64,000 nt of DNA from contig NZ_BMMD01000011.1 in NCBI RefSeq assembly GCF_014645655.1, forward strand, positions 367 to 64,366, written 5' to 3'. Source of the DNA: Agromyces bauzanensis. GTDB lineage: Bacteria > Actinomycetota > Actinomycetes > Actinomycetales > Microbacteriaceae. The position numbers and the translations under genes were made by a program. A model generated the notes under the pieces. The model made no database searches. It had not been told where the DNA came from and saw nothing but the letters and a program-made list of their open reading frames with translations. This document shows, piece after piece, positions 1 to 7,648 of the stretch; position 1 is the first letter of the stretch; every line of letters starts with the position of its first letter.

Positions 1-32
1 AGGAAGGTCGTCTCGGGTGATTCTGCGCTCAT
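1..32 (-). CDS. 5' end of an unidentified leftward gene (partial)
   Basis: Read on the minus strand, an ATG at 32 opens a frame beginning MSAESPETTF that runs off the left edge. An AGGAG about seven bases upstream (minus strand, near 40-44) is a well-placed ribosome binding site, which is the main reason for calling it. Only ten codons are visible, so nothing can be said about function. Confidence 0.45.
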   Translation of the reverse strand, partial: MSAESPETTF

Positions 33-53
33 CACAACTCCTACGTCGTACGA

Positions 54-71
54 GCGCCCTGGCAAGGGCGC
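54..71. other. Short GC-rich hairpin
   Basis: GCGCCCT (54-60) and AGGGCGC (65-71) form a perfect 7-bp stem with a 4-base loop. It lies just upstream of the gene leaving the window on the left. No T-run follows on either strand, so a terminator is not supported. It may be a 5' leader structure or a protein site. Confidence 0.35.
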
Positions 72-382
72 CAATCAGCGCCACGCTACCAGACAGTCCG
101 CTCCATGATCGTGGGCCCGAGTTCTGACCGTACGTGACCGACACTTGACGATGGATGACCGGATCGAGATCGAGACTGCTCGCTGTCGGGTCCTGGCAGC
201 ACGAGCGCCACAGCGCCGCAGCGCGGCCTAGATGCTCCTGTTTGCTCTCAAGCGGCGTGGGGTGGGCTGAGCCGCTCGCCGCAGCCCGCAAGACGCATCC
301 GACCGCGTTCCGACGTCTTCCGGGGCGTGTCCTCATTAATGCCGAATGGCGCATGCCGTCCCGCGCGCGGATGATGTGAGAG
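72..382. other. Gene-poor stretch, nothing recognised
   Basis: About 310 bases between the left-edge gene and the first complete gene. Short frames exist but lack a convincing start or a recognisable product. Promoters for the two divergent genes must lie here, but I cannot pick out a clear -35/-10 pair. Confidence 0.4.
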
Positions 383-991
383 ATGTCAACGGCACCGATG
401 GATACGAGGAGCGGGGACGCAGGGGGCTCCTTTCCCGGGCCGACGGCAGCAAGGGGCGACGGCCTCAGGGTCACCACCCTGAGGCCGCGTCGCACGCTCG
501 GCTGGAGCATCGGATTGCCGGTGGTGGCGCTGGTGCTCCCGCTGCTTGCGGTCGAGCTGTGGCTGATCGATCCGCACGGCGGGTGGCCCATCGTCGCCGC
601 CACCGCAGTCGTGATGGCGGCGCTCATCGTCGCCGCGTGGATCTCGTACCAGCGCACCCAGGCCGAGGTGAGCGGCTACGGCATCGTGGAACGCGGGTTC
701 TTCGGCGGCACCTACACCGTCCCGGCGCGAGACATCGTGGGCGTACTGCGCATCCAGCTGTACCGCGGCAACAGTCTGGACACCAGCCAGGAGCTGTTCG
801 TGGTCAATCGCGACGGGCGGGGCGCGTTCCGCATGCGCGGCCGGTTCTGGGACACCGAGACGATGGACCGGGTCGCCCGCATCCTCGGTGTGGAGGAGAC
901 GGTGCGGCCTGAGCCGGTGACGCTCGCCGAGCTGCGGCGCACCGACCCGAAGCTCCTCTACTGGTTCGAGCGGCGTTCCCTCAGCCGCTGA
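383..991 (+). CDS. PH-domain-like membrane protein
   Basis: A 202-residue protein with a short polar N-terminus, two adjacent hydrophobic segments at about residues 40-57 and 66-88, then a soluble part. The soluble part (ISYQRTQAEVSGYGIVERGFFGGTYTV onward) has the beta-rich look of bacterial PH-like domains found after two membrane helices in actinobacterial small membrane proteins. The ATG at 383 follows GAGAG at a workable distance. The alternative frame from 346 is arginine-rich and is a shadow. It is convergent with the GNAT gene that follows. Role unknown; placement at the inner membrane is inferred from the two segments. Confidence 0.7.
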   Translation: MSTAPMDTRSGDAGGSFPGPTAARGDGLRVTTLRPRRTLGWSIGLPVVALVLPLLAVELWLIDPHGGWPIVAATAVVMAALIVAAWISYQRTQAEVSGYGIVERGFFGGTYTVPARDIVGVLRIQLYRGNSLDTSQELFVVNRDGRGAFRMRGRFWDTETMDRVARILGVEETVRPEPVTLAELRRTDPKLLYWFERRSLSR

Positions 992-1024
992 ATCGTGGGC
1001 GGCGGCAGCGGCGCTTCGGCCAGC

Positions 1025-1660
1025 TCAGCGCACCCAGCGCGTGGCAATACCGAGCAGCGGCGCATCCGGGCGGCTCGACGGCAGCTCGTGGAAGCCCAGC
1101 CGTGAGTAGAACGCCCGGGCGCCCGTGTTCGCCGCGTCCATACCGAGGTGCACGGTGGCGACGCCGCGATCGGCGAGCGCGGCCCGCAACGTGTTGATGA
1201 GCCGCCGCCCGAAGCCCTGGCCCTGCAGCTCGGGCAGCAGGTCGATGTGCAGGTGCGCGGGATACTCGTCGACCTCGGCGATGAGCATGCGGTCGGGATC
1301 GGAGCCCGCGGCGACCAGCTGCTGCTCGGTGAAGCCCGGGTTGCGCCCGGTCGGCGGTCCGGGCGCCGGATGCCGCTCGCGGAAGCCCGGGCCCCATTCG
1401 CGCTTCCACCACTCGACGAACGCGCGCGTGTCGGCCACGCCGAGCACGTAGCCGAGCACGCGCCCGCCGCTGCCGTCGTCGACGACGAACGCGAGGTCGG
1501 GTGCGTACTCGAGGTACGGCAGCGCGAACACCTCGGGCATGAGCGAGTCGTCGGAGTAGACGCCGGTCGCGTCGCCGCCGCCGGCGGCGGTGCGCAGGCA
1601 GATCTCGAGCACGTCGTCGCGGTCGGACGGGCGGTACGGCCGGATGCACGGTTCGCTCAT
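1025..1660 (-). CDS. GNAT family N-acetyltransferase
   Basis: A 211-residue protein of typical GNAT length. The acetyl-CoA binding signature is visible as LLPELQGQGFGRRLINTL (Q/R-x-x-G-x-G/A type) near residues 141-158, followed by the usual late motif NTGARAFYSRLGF near 180. The N-terminus IRPYRPSDRDDVLEICLRTA is also characteristic. The start ATG overlaps the stop of the upstream HerA-like gene by four bases (ATGA), so the two are very probably translated from one mRNA. The substrate cannot be told from sequence. Confidence 0.85.
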   Translation of the reverse strand: MSEPCIRPYRPSDRDDVLEICLRTAAGGGDATGVYSDDSLMPEVFALPYLEYAPDLAFVVDDGSGGRVLGYVLGVADTRAFVEWWKREWGPGFRERHPAPGPPTGRNPGFTEQQLVAAGSDPDRMLIAEVDEYPAHLHIDLLPELQGQGFGRRLINTLRAALADRGVATVHLGMDAANTGARAFYSRLGFHELPSSRPDAPLLGIATRWVR

Positions 1661-3552
1661 CGGCGACGCCGCGTGCCGAAGATGCCCTCCAGGACCCCGG
1701 TCAGCACCTTCTGCGTCGTGCGCGAGCCGAGCACCTCCTCGAGCGGTGACTTCTCGCGACGGCTCGACGAGCTGCGCGACCGCGGGCGCGACGAGCCCGA
1801 CGTGCGCTTCATGAGCCGGTCGTACTCGGCCTGCGCCGCCTTCCGCTCCTTCTCCCGCTGCTTCTCGATCGCGGCCTGCTGCTTCGCGAACTCGGCATCG
1901 GCCTTCGCCCTGGCCTCGGCCTCTTCCGCGGCGGCGGCCGCGGCCGCGGCGGCGTTCATCTTCGCCGTCAGCAGCTCGTGGGCCGACTCACGGTCGATCG
2001 GCGCGCCGTACGTCGCCTGGAGCGCGGATGCTGCGACGGCCGCGTCGATCGCGGCATCCGGGCTCGGCGACATCGACGCCTGCGGCGCCCGCAACCGGGT
2101 CCAGGCGACGGGGCTCGGAGCGCCCTTCTCGTTCATGACCGTGACGATCGCCTCGCCGGTGCCGAGGATCGTGAGCGTCTCCTCGAGGTCGTAGCCCGAG
2201 TGGGGGTACGTCGACACCGTGGCCCGCAGCGCCTTCGCGTCGTCGGGCGTGAACGCCCGCAGCTGGTGCTGCACGCGCGAGCCGAGCTGGGCGAGCACGT
2301 CGCCCGGCACGTCCTTCGGGGTCTGGGTCACGAAGAAGACGCCGACGCCCTTCGAGCGGATGAGCCGCACGGTCTGCACGACCTGCGCGAGGAAGTCCTT
2401 CGAGGCGTCCGTGAAGAGCAGGTGCGCCTCGTCGAAGAAGAACACGAGCTTGGGCTGGTCGAGGTCCCCGACCTCGGGCAGGTCGTTGAAGAGGTCGGCG
2501 AGCAACCACATGAGGAACGTCGAGTACAGGGCGGGGCGGTCGGCGACGCCCGGCACCTCGAGCAGACTCACGATGCCACGTCCGTCGGACGCCACGCGGA
2601 GGAACTCCGCGGTGTCGATCTCGGGTTCGCCGAAGAACACGTCGGCGCCGGCCTCGGCGAACGCGACGAGCTCGCGCAGGATGACGCCGACGGTCGCCTT
2701 CGAGAGCCCGCCGAGGTGCTCGAGCTCGGCCTTGCCCTCGTCGCTGACGAGGTACTGCAGCACGGCGCGGAGGTCCTCGAGGTCGAGAAGCGCCATGCCC
2801 GCGTCCTCGGCCCAGTGGAAGACGAGCGCGAGGCTCGACTCCTGCGTGTCGTTGAGGCCGAGCGCCTTCGAGAGCAGCAACGGACCGAAGCCCGCGATCG
2901 TCGCGCGGATCGGCACGCCGCGACCGATGCCGCCAAGGGAGAAGAACTCGACGGGGAAGGATGCCGCGCTCCACGCCTGTCCGATGCCCTCGGTGCGCTC
3001 GAGGAGCTTCTCGCTGGGCGCACCGGGTGTCGCGAGGCCCGAGAGGTCGCCCTTGATGTCGGCCGCGAACACCGCGACGCCGTGTGCGGCGAACTGCTCG
3101 GCGAGCACCTGGAGCGTTCGGGTCTTGCCCGTGCCGGTGGCGCCGGCGACGAGCCCGTGTCGGTTCGTCATCGCGAGCGGGATGCGCACCGGGACATCCG
3201 GCATGGCCTCGCCGTTCACGAGCGCGCCCATCTCGAGCGCGGCGGCCTCGAACGCGTAGCCGTCGCGAATGGCGGCGACCTGCGCGTCGTCGAGGGGGCC
3301 GGATGCCGCGGGTTGAGGAGGCGACGAAGGAGCCGTCTCGAAACCCGCCTGCGCCGCGCCGGGGTCTCGAGACGCGTCCGGCTCCGCCGGGCGCTCCTCG
3401 ACCCGCGATGCCGCCTTCGCAGCCCGCTGCGCGAGCGCCGCCGCCTCCTCCGCCTTGCGGATCGCCTCCTGCGCCTGTGCCTGCAGCGCCTCCGCCGCCG
3501 CGGCCGCTGCGGCGGCCGCCTCCTGAGCTTGCTTCACGGCGTTGTCGGACAT
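1657..3552 (-). CDS. HerA-like / DUF853 ATPase with helical tails
   Basis: A 631-residue protein. Residues about 1-48 are an Ala/Glu/Gln-rich coiled coil. An HerA/FtsK-type ATPase core follows, with Walker A GATGTGKT at 137-144 and Walker B LVFFFDEAHLLF in the middle. A second Ala-rich coiled coil and a basic Ser/Arg tail ending in RRRR close the protein. This matches the DUF853 (bacterial HerA-like NTPase) family, whose role is unresolved but probably DNA translocation. Unusual: the linker at residues 50-81 is encoded by two copies of a dispersed repeat (see repeat entry). Upstream by 47 bases is a membrane protein gene on the same strand; downstream is the overlapping GNAT. Confidence 0.85.
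   Translation of the reverse strand: MSDNAVKQAQEAAAAAAAAAEALQAQAQEAIRKAEEAAALAQRAAKAASRVEERPAEPDASRDPGAAQAGFETAPSSPPQPAASGPLDDAQVAAIRDGYAFEAAALEMGALVNGEAMPDVPVRIPLAMTNRHGLVAGATGTGKTRTLQVLAEQFAAHGVAVFAADIKGDLSGLATPGAPSEKLLERTEGIGQAWSAASFPVEFFSLGGIGRGVPIRATIAGFGPLLLSKALGLNDTQESSLALVFHWAEDAGMALLDLEDLRAVLQYLVSDEGKAELEHLGGLSKATVGVILRELVAFAEAGADVFFGEPEIDTAEFLRVASDGRGIVSLLEVPGVADRPALYSTFLMWLLADLFNDLPEVGDLDQPKLVFFFDEAHLLFTDASKDFLAQVVQTVRLIRSKGVGVFFVTQTPKDVPGDVLAQLGSRVQHQLRAFTPDDAKALRATVSTYPHSGYDLEETLTILGTGEAIVTVMNEKGAPSPVAWTRLRAPQASMSPSPDAAIDAAVAASALQATYGAPIDRESAHELLTAKMNAAAAAAAAAEEAEARAKADAEFAKQQAAIEKQREKERKAAQAEYDRLMKRTSGSSRPRSRSSSSRREKSPLEEVLGSRTTQKVLTGVLEGIFGTRRRR
3309..3405. repeat. Two dispersed repeat copies inside the HerA-like coding sequence
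   Basis: Two imperfect palindromic elements lie next to each other inside the gene. Copy 1 (3309-3347) runs from GGGTTGAGGAGG to CGTCTCGAAACCC; copy 2 (3362-3405) from GGGTCTCGAGACG to CTCCTCGACCC, in the opposite orientation. Both keep the HerA-like frame open and encode its linker (RVEERPAEPDASRDP and GFETAPSSPPQP). An intergenic copy sits at 34633-34670. The ends GGTYGAGGAG / TCTCGARACC are seen directly; calling them one family is my inference. Confidence 0.7.
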
Positions 3553-3599
3553 GAGCCGATCCTAGCGACGGGCGGCGCGGCATCCGCTCGGCCCTGCTG

Positions 3600-4088
3600 C
3601 TACGGCTTCAGGCGCACCTTCGGACGGAACTTCGGCTCCCTCGGCGGCACCGGCAGCCCCAGGCGGACGGCCGAGTTGAGATAGAGCCAGGCGATCGCGG
3701 CGTACTCGAGCAGCGCGACGATCACGACCGGCACATCGGCCGCCGGCGCGGCTGCCGATGGCGCGAACACGGCGATGAACATCGTCGCCACGCTCATCAC
3801 CGTCAGCACGAGGAAGAGGATGCCCAATCGTCGGCTCAGGGGCGGCCGTGCGGTCATCTGCCACCACGGCCGCGGAGGGTCGACCGGCTCGCCTCGGCCG
3901 CGGAAGATCCGAGCGCCGAGGAGGAGCCCCGCGACATCGGTGATCGCGCCGGCGATGATCTGGGCGAGGTATGGCGCGCCCATCGCGCCCACCACCCCTC
4001 CGACGATCCAGCCGGCGAGCAGCACCCCGAGGACGTAGAGCAGTTTCCATTGCCAGCGAGTGATGCGGAGATCCAGGATGCGCTGCAT
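3600..4088 (-). CDS. Small integral membrane protein, unknown function
   Basis: A 162-residue protein with about four hydrophobic segments (roughly residues 11-32, 36-56, 84-106 and 115-138) and a basic C-terminus ending RPKVRLKP. The start chosen is ATG at 4088, preceded by a GGAAGG/AGGGGG-rich Shine-Dalgarno region. A longer frame from 4217 would run through the hipBA operators and is unlikely. It diverges from hipB across a shared 198-bp region. A plausible -10 TATGGT lies beside operator 1, so HipB may also control this gene. I do not recognise the family. Confidence 0.65.
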   Translation of the reverse strand: MQRILDLRITRWQWKLLYVLGVLLAGWIVGGVVGAMGAPYLAQIIAGAITDVAGLLLGARIFRGRGEPVDPPRPWWQMTARPPLSRRLGILFLVLTVMSVATMFIAVFAPSAAAPAADVPVVIVALLEYAAIAWLYLNSAVRLGLPVPPREPKFRPKVRLKP

Positions 4089-4134
4089 CGGCCCCCTGCC
4101 TTCCGTCGTCGTGGGTCGCGCCACCATACTGTGT

Positions 4135-4150
4135 CGGCAGGATACTGCCG
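4135..4150. promoter_or_regulatory. Predicted HipB operator O1
   Basis: Perfect inverted repeat CGGCAG-GATA-CTGCCG, extended to 9 bp per side by flanking T and A. It lies in front of the leftward membrane-protein gene and overlaps where that gene's -35 would be. Same arms as O2. Confidence 0.75.
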
Positions 4151-4195
4151 AATCTGCGCGCGAACGAGCGACCGGCTCTTGCCGCCCAGCGAACT

Positions 4196-4211
4196 CGGCA
4201 GTATCCTGCCG
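4196..4211. promoter_or_regulatory. Predicted HipB operator O2
   Basis: CGGCAG-TATC-CTGCCG, the exact reverse complement of O1. Its centre is 61 bp from the O1 centre. It sits just upstream of the proposed hipB -35 (TGAACA, 4224-4229). Confidence 0.75.
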
Positions 4212-4223
4212 CAACATGCCGAG

Positions 4224-4252
4224 TGAACACCGGTCGGGTGCGGTCCTACGGT
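4224..4252 (+). promoter_or_regulatory. Candidate hipBA promoter
   Basis: TGAACA at 4224-4229 and TACGGT at 4247-4252, separated by 17 bp, resemble a sigma-70-type pair. The predicted start near 4259 falls inside operator O3, which would allow direct repression. Confidence 0.5.
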
Positions 4253-4256
4253 AATC

Positions 4257-4272
4257 CGGCAGGATCCCGCCG
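4257..4272. promoter_or_regulatory. Predicted HipB operator O3
   Basis: CGGCAG-GATC-CCGCCG, with one mismatch in the right arm. Its centre is again 61 bp from O2. It lies immediately before the AAGGAG ribosome binding site of hipB. Confidence 0.7.
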
Positions 4273-4286
4273 AAAGGAGCTGTCCG

Positions 4287-4490
4287 ATGGATGAGGCCTC
4301 ACGCACCATCGGCGCGCGCATCCGCGAGGCGCGGAAGTCGGCGGGTCTCACCCAGGAACAGCTCGCCGAACTCGGCGGCACGTCGACGCGCACGGTGCGC
4401 GACATCGAGAAGGGCACGGGCACGACGGGCCTCGGCATCGTCGCCGGCGTGGCGGAGGTCGTCGGCCTGCGGCTGACGGTCGAGGGATGA
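4287..4490 (+). CDS. hipB: HipB-type antitoxin / XRE regulator
   Basis: A 67-residue protein that is almost entirely one helix-turn-helix domain: IGARIREARKSAGLTQEQLAELGGTSTRTVRDIEKG. HipB proteins dimerise, neutralise HipA and repress their own promoter. The start is well supported by AAGGAG at 4275-4280. The stop overlaps the hipA start (ATGA), the usual arrangement for a toxin-antitoxin pair. Autoregulation through O1-O3 is inferred from their position and symmetry. Confidence 0.85.
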   Translation: MDEASRTIGARIREARKSAGLTQEQLAELGGTSTRTVRDIEKGTGTTGLGIVAGVAEVVGLRLTVEG

Positions 4491-5695
4491 CCGAGGACCT
4501 CGAACGGCTGCGCTTCACCGCTGCTGCCGACGTGTACAAGGCCGGCGTCCTCGCCGGTCGCATCGAGCGGCGTCCCGACGGTTCGAACGTGTTCCGGTAC
4601 CTCGTCGAGTACCTGAACCGCGCGCGCGACGACGAGCAGCCGCGATCGATCGCGACCTCGCTCCCCGTCGACGACCGCGAGGTCGTCACGCCCGGGGGTG
4701 CGCTGCCGCCGTTCTTCGCCGGGCTGCTGCCCGAGGGTCATCGCCTGTCGGTGCTGCAGCGCGCGGTGAAGACGAGTCCCAGCGACGAGCTCAGCCTGTT
4801 GCTCGCCGTGGGCCAGGACGTGCCCGGCGACGCGCAGGTCGTCGTCGCGGGCACGGCCCCGGCCGACCCGGCACCCCTGATCGGCGCCGTCGCGCCTGAC
4901 GCCATGGACTTCGTCGAGCTCGTCGAGGGCATCGACCGGCACGCGATCCCGGGCGTGCAGCGCAAGGCCAGCGCGTCGATGATCAGCACGCCGCTCGCCA
5001 CGCGCGAGGGCCGATTCATCCTCAAGGTGTCGCCACCGGAGTACCCGCTGCTGGTGCAGAACGAGGCCGCTCACCTCCGGGCGGCGAAGGCGCTGAAGGT
5101 GCCGGTCGAGCGTTCCACGCTGGTCCACGACCGGAACGAGGTCACGGGCCTGCTCGTCGAACGCTTCGACCGGGTTCCTCGGGCCGACGGCTCGTGGGAC
5201 CGGCTCGCCCTCGAGGACGCGACCCAGGTGCTCGCGGTGCCGCCGGCCTCGAAGTACGCGATCCCCGCCGAGGAGGTCGTGCGGTCACTGGCATCCGTCG
5301 CCCCGGCGCCGCTCGTGGCGACACGCAACCTCTACCTGCAGTTCCTGTTCGCCTGGCTCACCGGCAACGGCGACCTGCACGCGAAGAACCTCTCGGTGCT
5401 CGAGACCCGGCCGGGAACGTGGACGGTGGCGCCGATCTACGACGTGCTCTGCACCCTCGTGTACGACGACACGTCGATGGCCCTGCCGATCGACGGCCGC
5501 ACCCGCAACCTCCGCGCACGGCACTGGCACGCCTTCGCCGCAACCATCGGCCTGCCCGAACGCGCGGCCCGCTCGGCCGAGGCGGTGGCGCTGAAAGCGG
5601 CGGCATCCGTCGACCTCGCCGCGGTCGGCTTCGAGGGGTCGCCGCTGAACGGCGCCCTGCGCGAGCTCCGGCTGCGCCGCGGGGAACTCGCCTGA
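4487..5695 (+). CDS. hipA: HipA-family serine/threonine kinase toxin
   Basis: A 402-residue protein of normal HipA length. Seen in order: N-terminal HipA subdomain motif FFAGLLPEG (76-84), P-loop-like GVQRKAS (156-162), the ATP-binding lysine in FILK (180), catalytic loop TGNGDLHAKN (292-301, Asp296) and the metal-binding IYDV (Asp319). Characterised HipA kinases phosphorylate glutamyl-tRNA synthetase or other tRNA synthetases and slow translation. All key residues are present, so the toxin looks intact. Target specificity cannot be deduced. Confidence 0.88.
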   Translation: MTEDLERLRFTAAADVYKAGVLAGRIERRPDGSNVFRYLVEYLNRARDDEQPRSIATSLPVDDREVVTPGGALPPFFAGLLPEGHRLSVLQRAVKTSPSDELSLLLAVGQDVPGDAQVVVAGTAPADPAPLIGAVAPDAMDFVELVEGIDRHAIPGVQRKASASMISTPLATREGRFILKVSPPEYPLLVQNEAAHLRAAKALKVPVERSTLVHDRNEVTGLLVERFDRVPRADGSWDRLALEDATQVLAVPPASKYAIPAEEVVRSLASVAPAPLVATRNLYLQFLFAWLTGNGDLHAKNLSVLETRPGTWTVAPIYDVLCTLVYDDTSMALPIDGRTRNLRARHWHAFAATIGLPERAARSAEAVALKAAASVDLAAVGFEGSPLNGALRELRLRRGELA

Positions 5696-5696
5696 C

Positions 5697-6158
5697 CTAC
5701 GAGGGATCGATGGGCGGGATCGCCTCCCCCGTCTCGATCCACGACTTCAGGCTCGAGAGCACCATCGGCCAGCTCTCCACGGTGTCGGCGTGCGACGGAT
5801 GCCCCGGGCTCCACTCATCGTTCGTGAACGTGAGCTTGGTGAGCCCGATGGCGGCCTGCTCGAGACGCCAGGTCATGCGGCTCGTGAGCTCGGCGTGGTT
5901 CTCGCGGGAGAGCGGGCCGGGGTGCTCGATGAGCCGCAGGATGTCGCCGGGATCGGCCTGCACCACGTCGCCGTAGACGTGCACGGTCTCGTCGCCGCCG
6001 ACACCCGGCCCGACGTACTCGAAGTGGCCGCCGGGCACGAGGTCGCCGCGCAGCACCGATCCCCACATCACCGCGCGGTTGCCCTCGTCGCCCGTGATCG
6101 CGTTCCACACGACCAGCGGGTCGGCCTTGATGTAGATCGTCATCGCGAAGTCCTGCAT
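5697..6158 (-). CDS. SRPBCC / AHSA1-type domain protein
   Basis: A 153-residue protein beginning MQDFAMTIYIKADPLVVWNAITG, the standard N-terminus of the AHSA1 (activator of Hsp90 ATPase homologue) branch of the START/SRPBCC fold. Later motifs (PGGHFEYVGPG, GDILRLIEH, TWRLEQAAIGLTKLTF) fit. I use the ATG at 6158 because AAGGAG lies ahead of it; the upstream ATG at 6176 lies on the other side of that site. It ends two bases from the hipA stop, convergently. Ligand unknown. In relatives such genes are often paired with a small ArsR or AraC regulator. Confidence 0.78.
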   Translation of the reverse strand: MQDFAMTIYIKADPLVVWNAITGDEGNRAVMWGSVLRGDLVPGGHFEYVGPGVGGDETVHVYGDVVQADPGDILRLIEHPGPLSRENHAELTSRMTWRLEQAAIGLTKLTFTNDEWSPGHPSHADTVESWPMVLSSLKSWIETGEAIPPIDPS

Positions 6159-6248
6159 GTCCGTCTCCTTCTCCATGCGTCGAACCTACGGATGCCGCGT
6201 GCCGCGCGTCTTGGAGAAACGCGACATCGGTGGTGCCCACGATACTGA

Positions 6249-6371
6249 TCGCATGCCGACCAGGCGCACCTGACCCGCGAGTTCCGCGCCGTGATCGGCG
6301 AGACGCCGCGCCGGTACGCGCGCCGCGCGGCCGCAGGGGGTCCCGAATCCGCGTCCGCCGTCCTAGGGTGA
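6249..6371 (+). pseudogene. C-terminal remnant of an AraC-family regulator
   Basis: Frame 6249-6371 reads HADQAHLTREFRAVIGETP followed by RRYARR and a short tail, then stops. This is the second helix-turn-helix of an AraC/XylS regulator (typical form ADQSHFTRxFRxxxGxTPxxYR). A stop at 6246 closes the frame upstream and there is no start, so only the last ~40 codons remain. It overlaps the probable 5' end of the ligD-like gene. It may be all that is left of a regulator for the neighbouring SRPBCC gene. Confidence 0.65.
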
Positions 6372-6376
6372 ATGGC

Positions 6377-7648
6377 GTGAGCCCCACGACGAGCAAGGCC
6401 ACGACGCTGGAGATCGACGGCCGCGAGGTTCGGATCTCGAGCCCCGACAAGGTCGTCTTCCCCGAGCCGGGGATCACGAAGCTCGACCTCGTGCGGTACT
6501 ACCTCGCGGTCGCCGACGGTGCGGTGCGCGGCGTCGCCGGCCGGCCCATGGTGCTGAAGCGGTTCGTGAAGGGCATCGAGGCCGAGGCGTTCTTCCAGAA
6601 ACGGGTACCCGAGAACCGTCCCGAGTGGCTCGAGACCGCCACGTTGCACTACGCGTCGGGCACGTCGGCCGAGGAGGCAGTGGTTCGGGATGCCGCGGGG
6701 CTCGCCTGGGTCGTGAACCTCGGATGCCTCGACCTCAACCCGCATCCGGTGCGCGCCGACGACCTCGACCATCCCGACGAGCTCAGGGTCGATCTCGACC
6801 CCATGCCGGGCGTCGACTGGGCGCAGATCGTCGACGTCGCCATGGTCGTTCGCGACGTGCTCACCGACCACAGCCTCGTCGGCTGGCCGAAGACGTCCGG
6901 ATCGCGCGGCATGCACATCTACGCGCGCATCGAGCCGCGCTGGAGCTATCGCGACGTGCGAATCGCGGCCGAGACCCTCGCCCGCGAGGTCGAACTGCGG
7001 GCGCCCGGACTCGCGACGGCACGCTGGTGGAAGGAGGAGCGCGGCGAGAGCGTGTTCGTCGACTTCAACCAGAACGCCAAGGACCGCACCGTCGCCTCGG
7101 CCTATTCGGTGCGTCCGCTTCCCGACGCGCGGGTCTCCACCCCGCTGGAGTGGAGCGAGGTGCGCGACAGCCATCCCGAGCGCTTCACGGTGCCGACCGT
7201 GCTCCGGCGCTTCACCGAGAGCGGCGACGTGGCAGCCGGCATCGACGATGCCGTCGGCGGCCTCGAGGGGCTGCTCCGGCTCGCCGAGGAGCTCGGTCCG
7301 GCCGAGAAGCCGCCGAAGTCGTCCGATGGCAGCGGACGACGGCAGTCCACGATGCCGCTCATCGAGATCGCCCGCGCCAAGACCAGGCCCGAGGCGTTCG
7401 AGGGACTCGAGCGGTGGAAGGCGAGGCATCCCGACGTCGTGCCGCTCCTCCAGCCCGCCGACGTGCTCGTCGACGGCATGCGCGGCTCGAGCTCGCTGTG
7501 GTACCGGATCCGGGTGAACCTGCAGCACGTGCCCGAGGTGCAGCGACCGGCGCAGGGGCCGCTCGAGGTGGACTACGACCCGTGGGCGGCGTACCGCAAG
7601 CCCGAGCGATCCGAACGTCCGGAGCGACCCGAGCGCCCGCAGTCGTGA
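6377..7648 (+). CDS. ligD: LigD-type DNA polymerase/primase domain protein
   Basis: A 423-residue protein corresponding to the stand-alone polymerase domain of bacterial NHEJ LigD (archaeo-eukaryotic primase fold). Visible landmarks are EIDGREVRISSPDKVVFPE near the N-terminus, the metal-binding LRVDLDPMPG and the TSGSRGMHIY motif. Such enzymes add ribo- or deoxynucleotides at break ends, usually with Ku and a ligase. Neither Ku nor a ligase domain is present here. I chose GTG 6377 over the longer frame from 6230 because the extension is arginine-rich and covers the AraC remnant. GTG 6368 is also possible. It overlaps the following kinase gene by GTGA. Confidence 0.82.
   Translation: MSPTTSKATTLEIDGREVRISSPDKVVFPEPGITKLDLVRYYLAVADGAVRGVAGRPMVLKRFVKGIEAEAFFQKRVPENRPEWLETATLHYASGTSAEEAVVRDAAGLAWVVNLGCLDLNPHPVRADDLDHPDELRVDLDPMPGVDWAQIVDVAMVVRDVLTDHSLVGWPKTSGSRGMHIYARIEPRWSYRDVRIAAETLAREVELRAPGLATARWWKEERGESVFVDFNQNAKDRTVASAYSVRPLPDARVSTPLEWSEVRDSHPERFTVPTVLRRFTESGDVAAGIDDAVGGLEGLLRLAEELGPAEKPPKSSDGSGRRQSTMPLIEIARAKTRPEAFEGLERWKARHPDVVPLLQPADVLVDGMRGSSSLWYRIRVNLQHVPEVQRPAQGPLEVDYDPWAAYRKPERSERPERPERPQS

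Noticed and set aside
3600-4217. A longer start (4217) for the membrane protein next to hipB
   Set aside because: The extra 43 residues cover two operators and the likely promoter and read as non-membrane, Arg-rich sequence; ATG 4088 has a Shine-Dalgarno.
6230-6376. A longer LigD-like N-terminus from 6230
   Set aside because: The extension is arginine/proline-rich, lies over the AraC remnant in another frame, and does not look like the start of the family.
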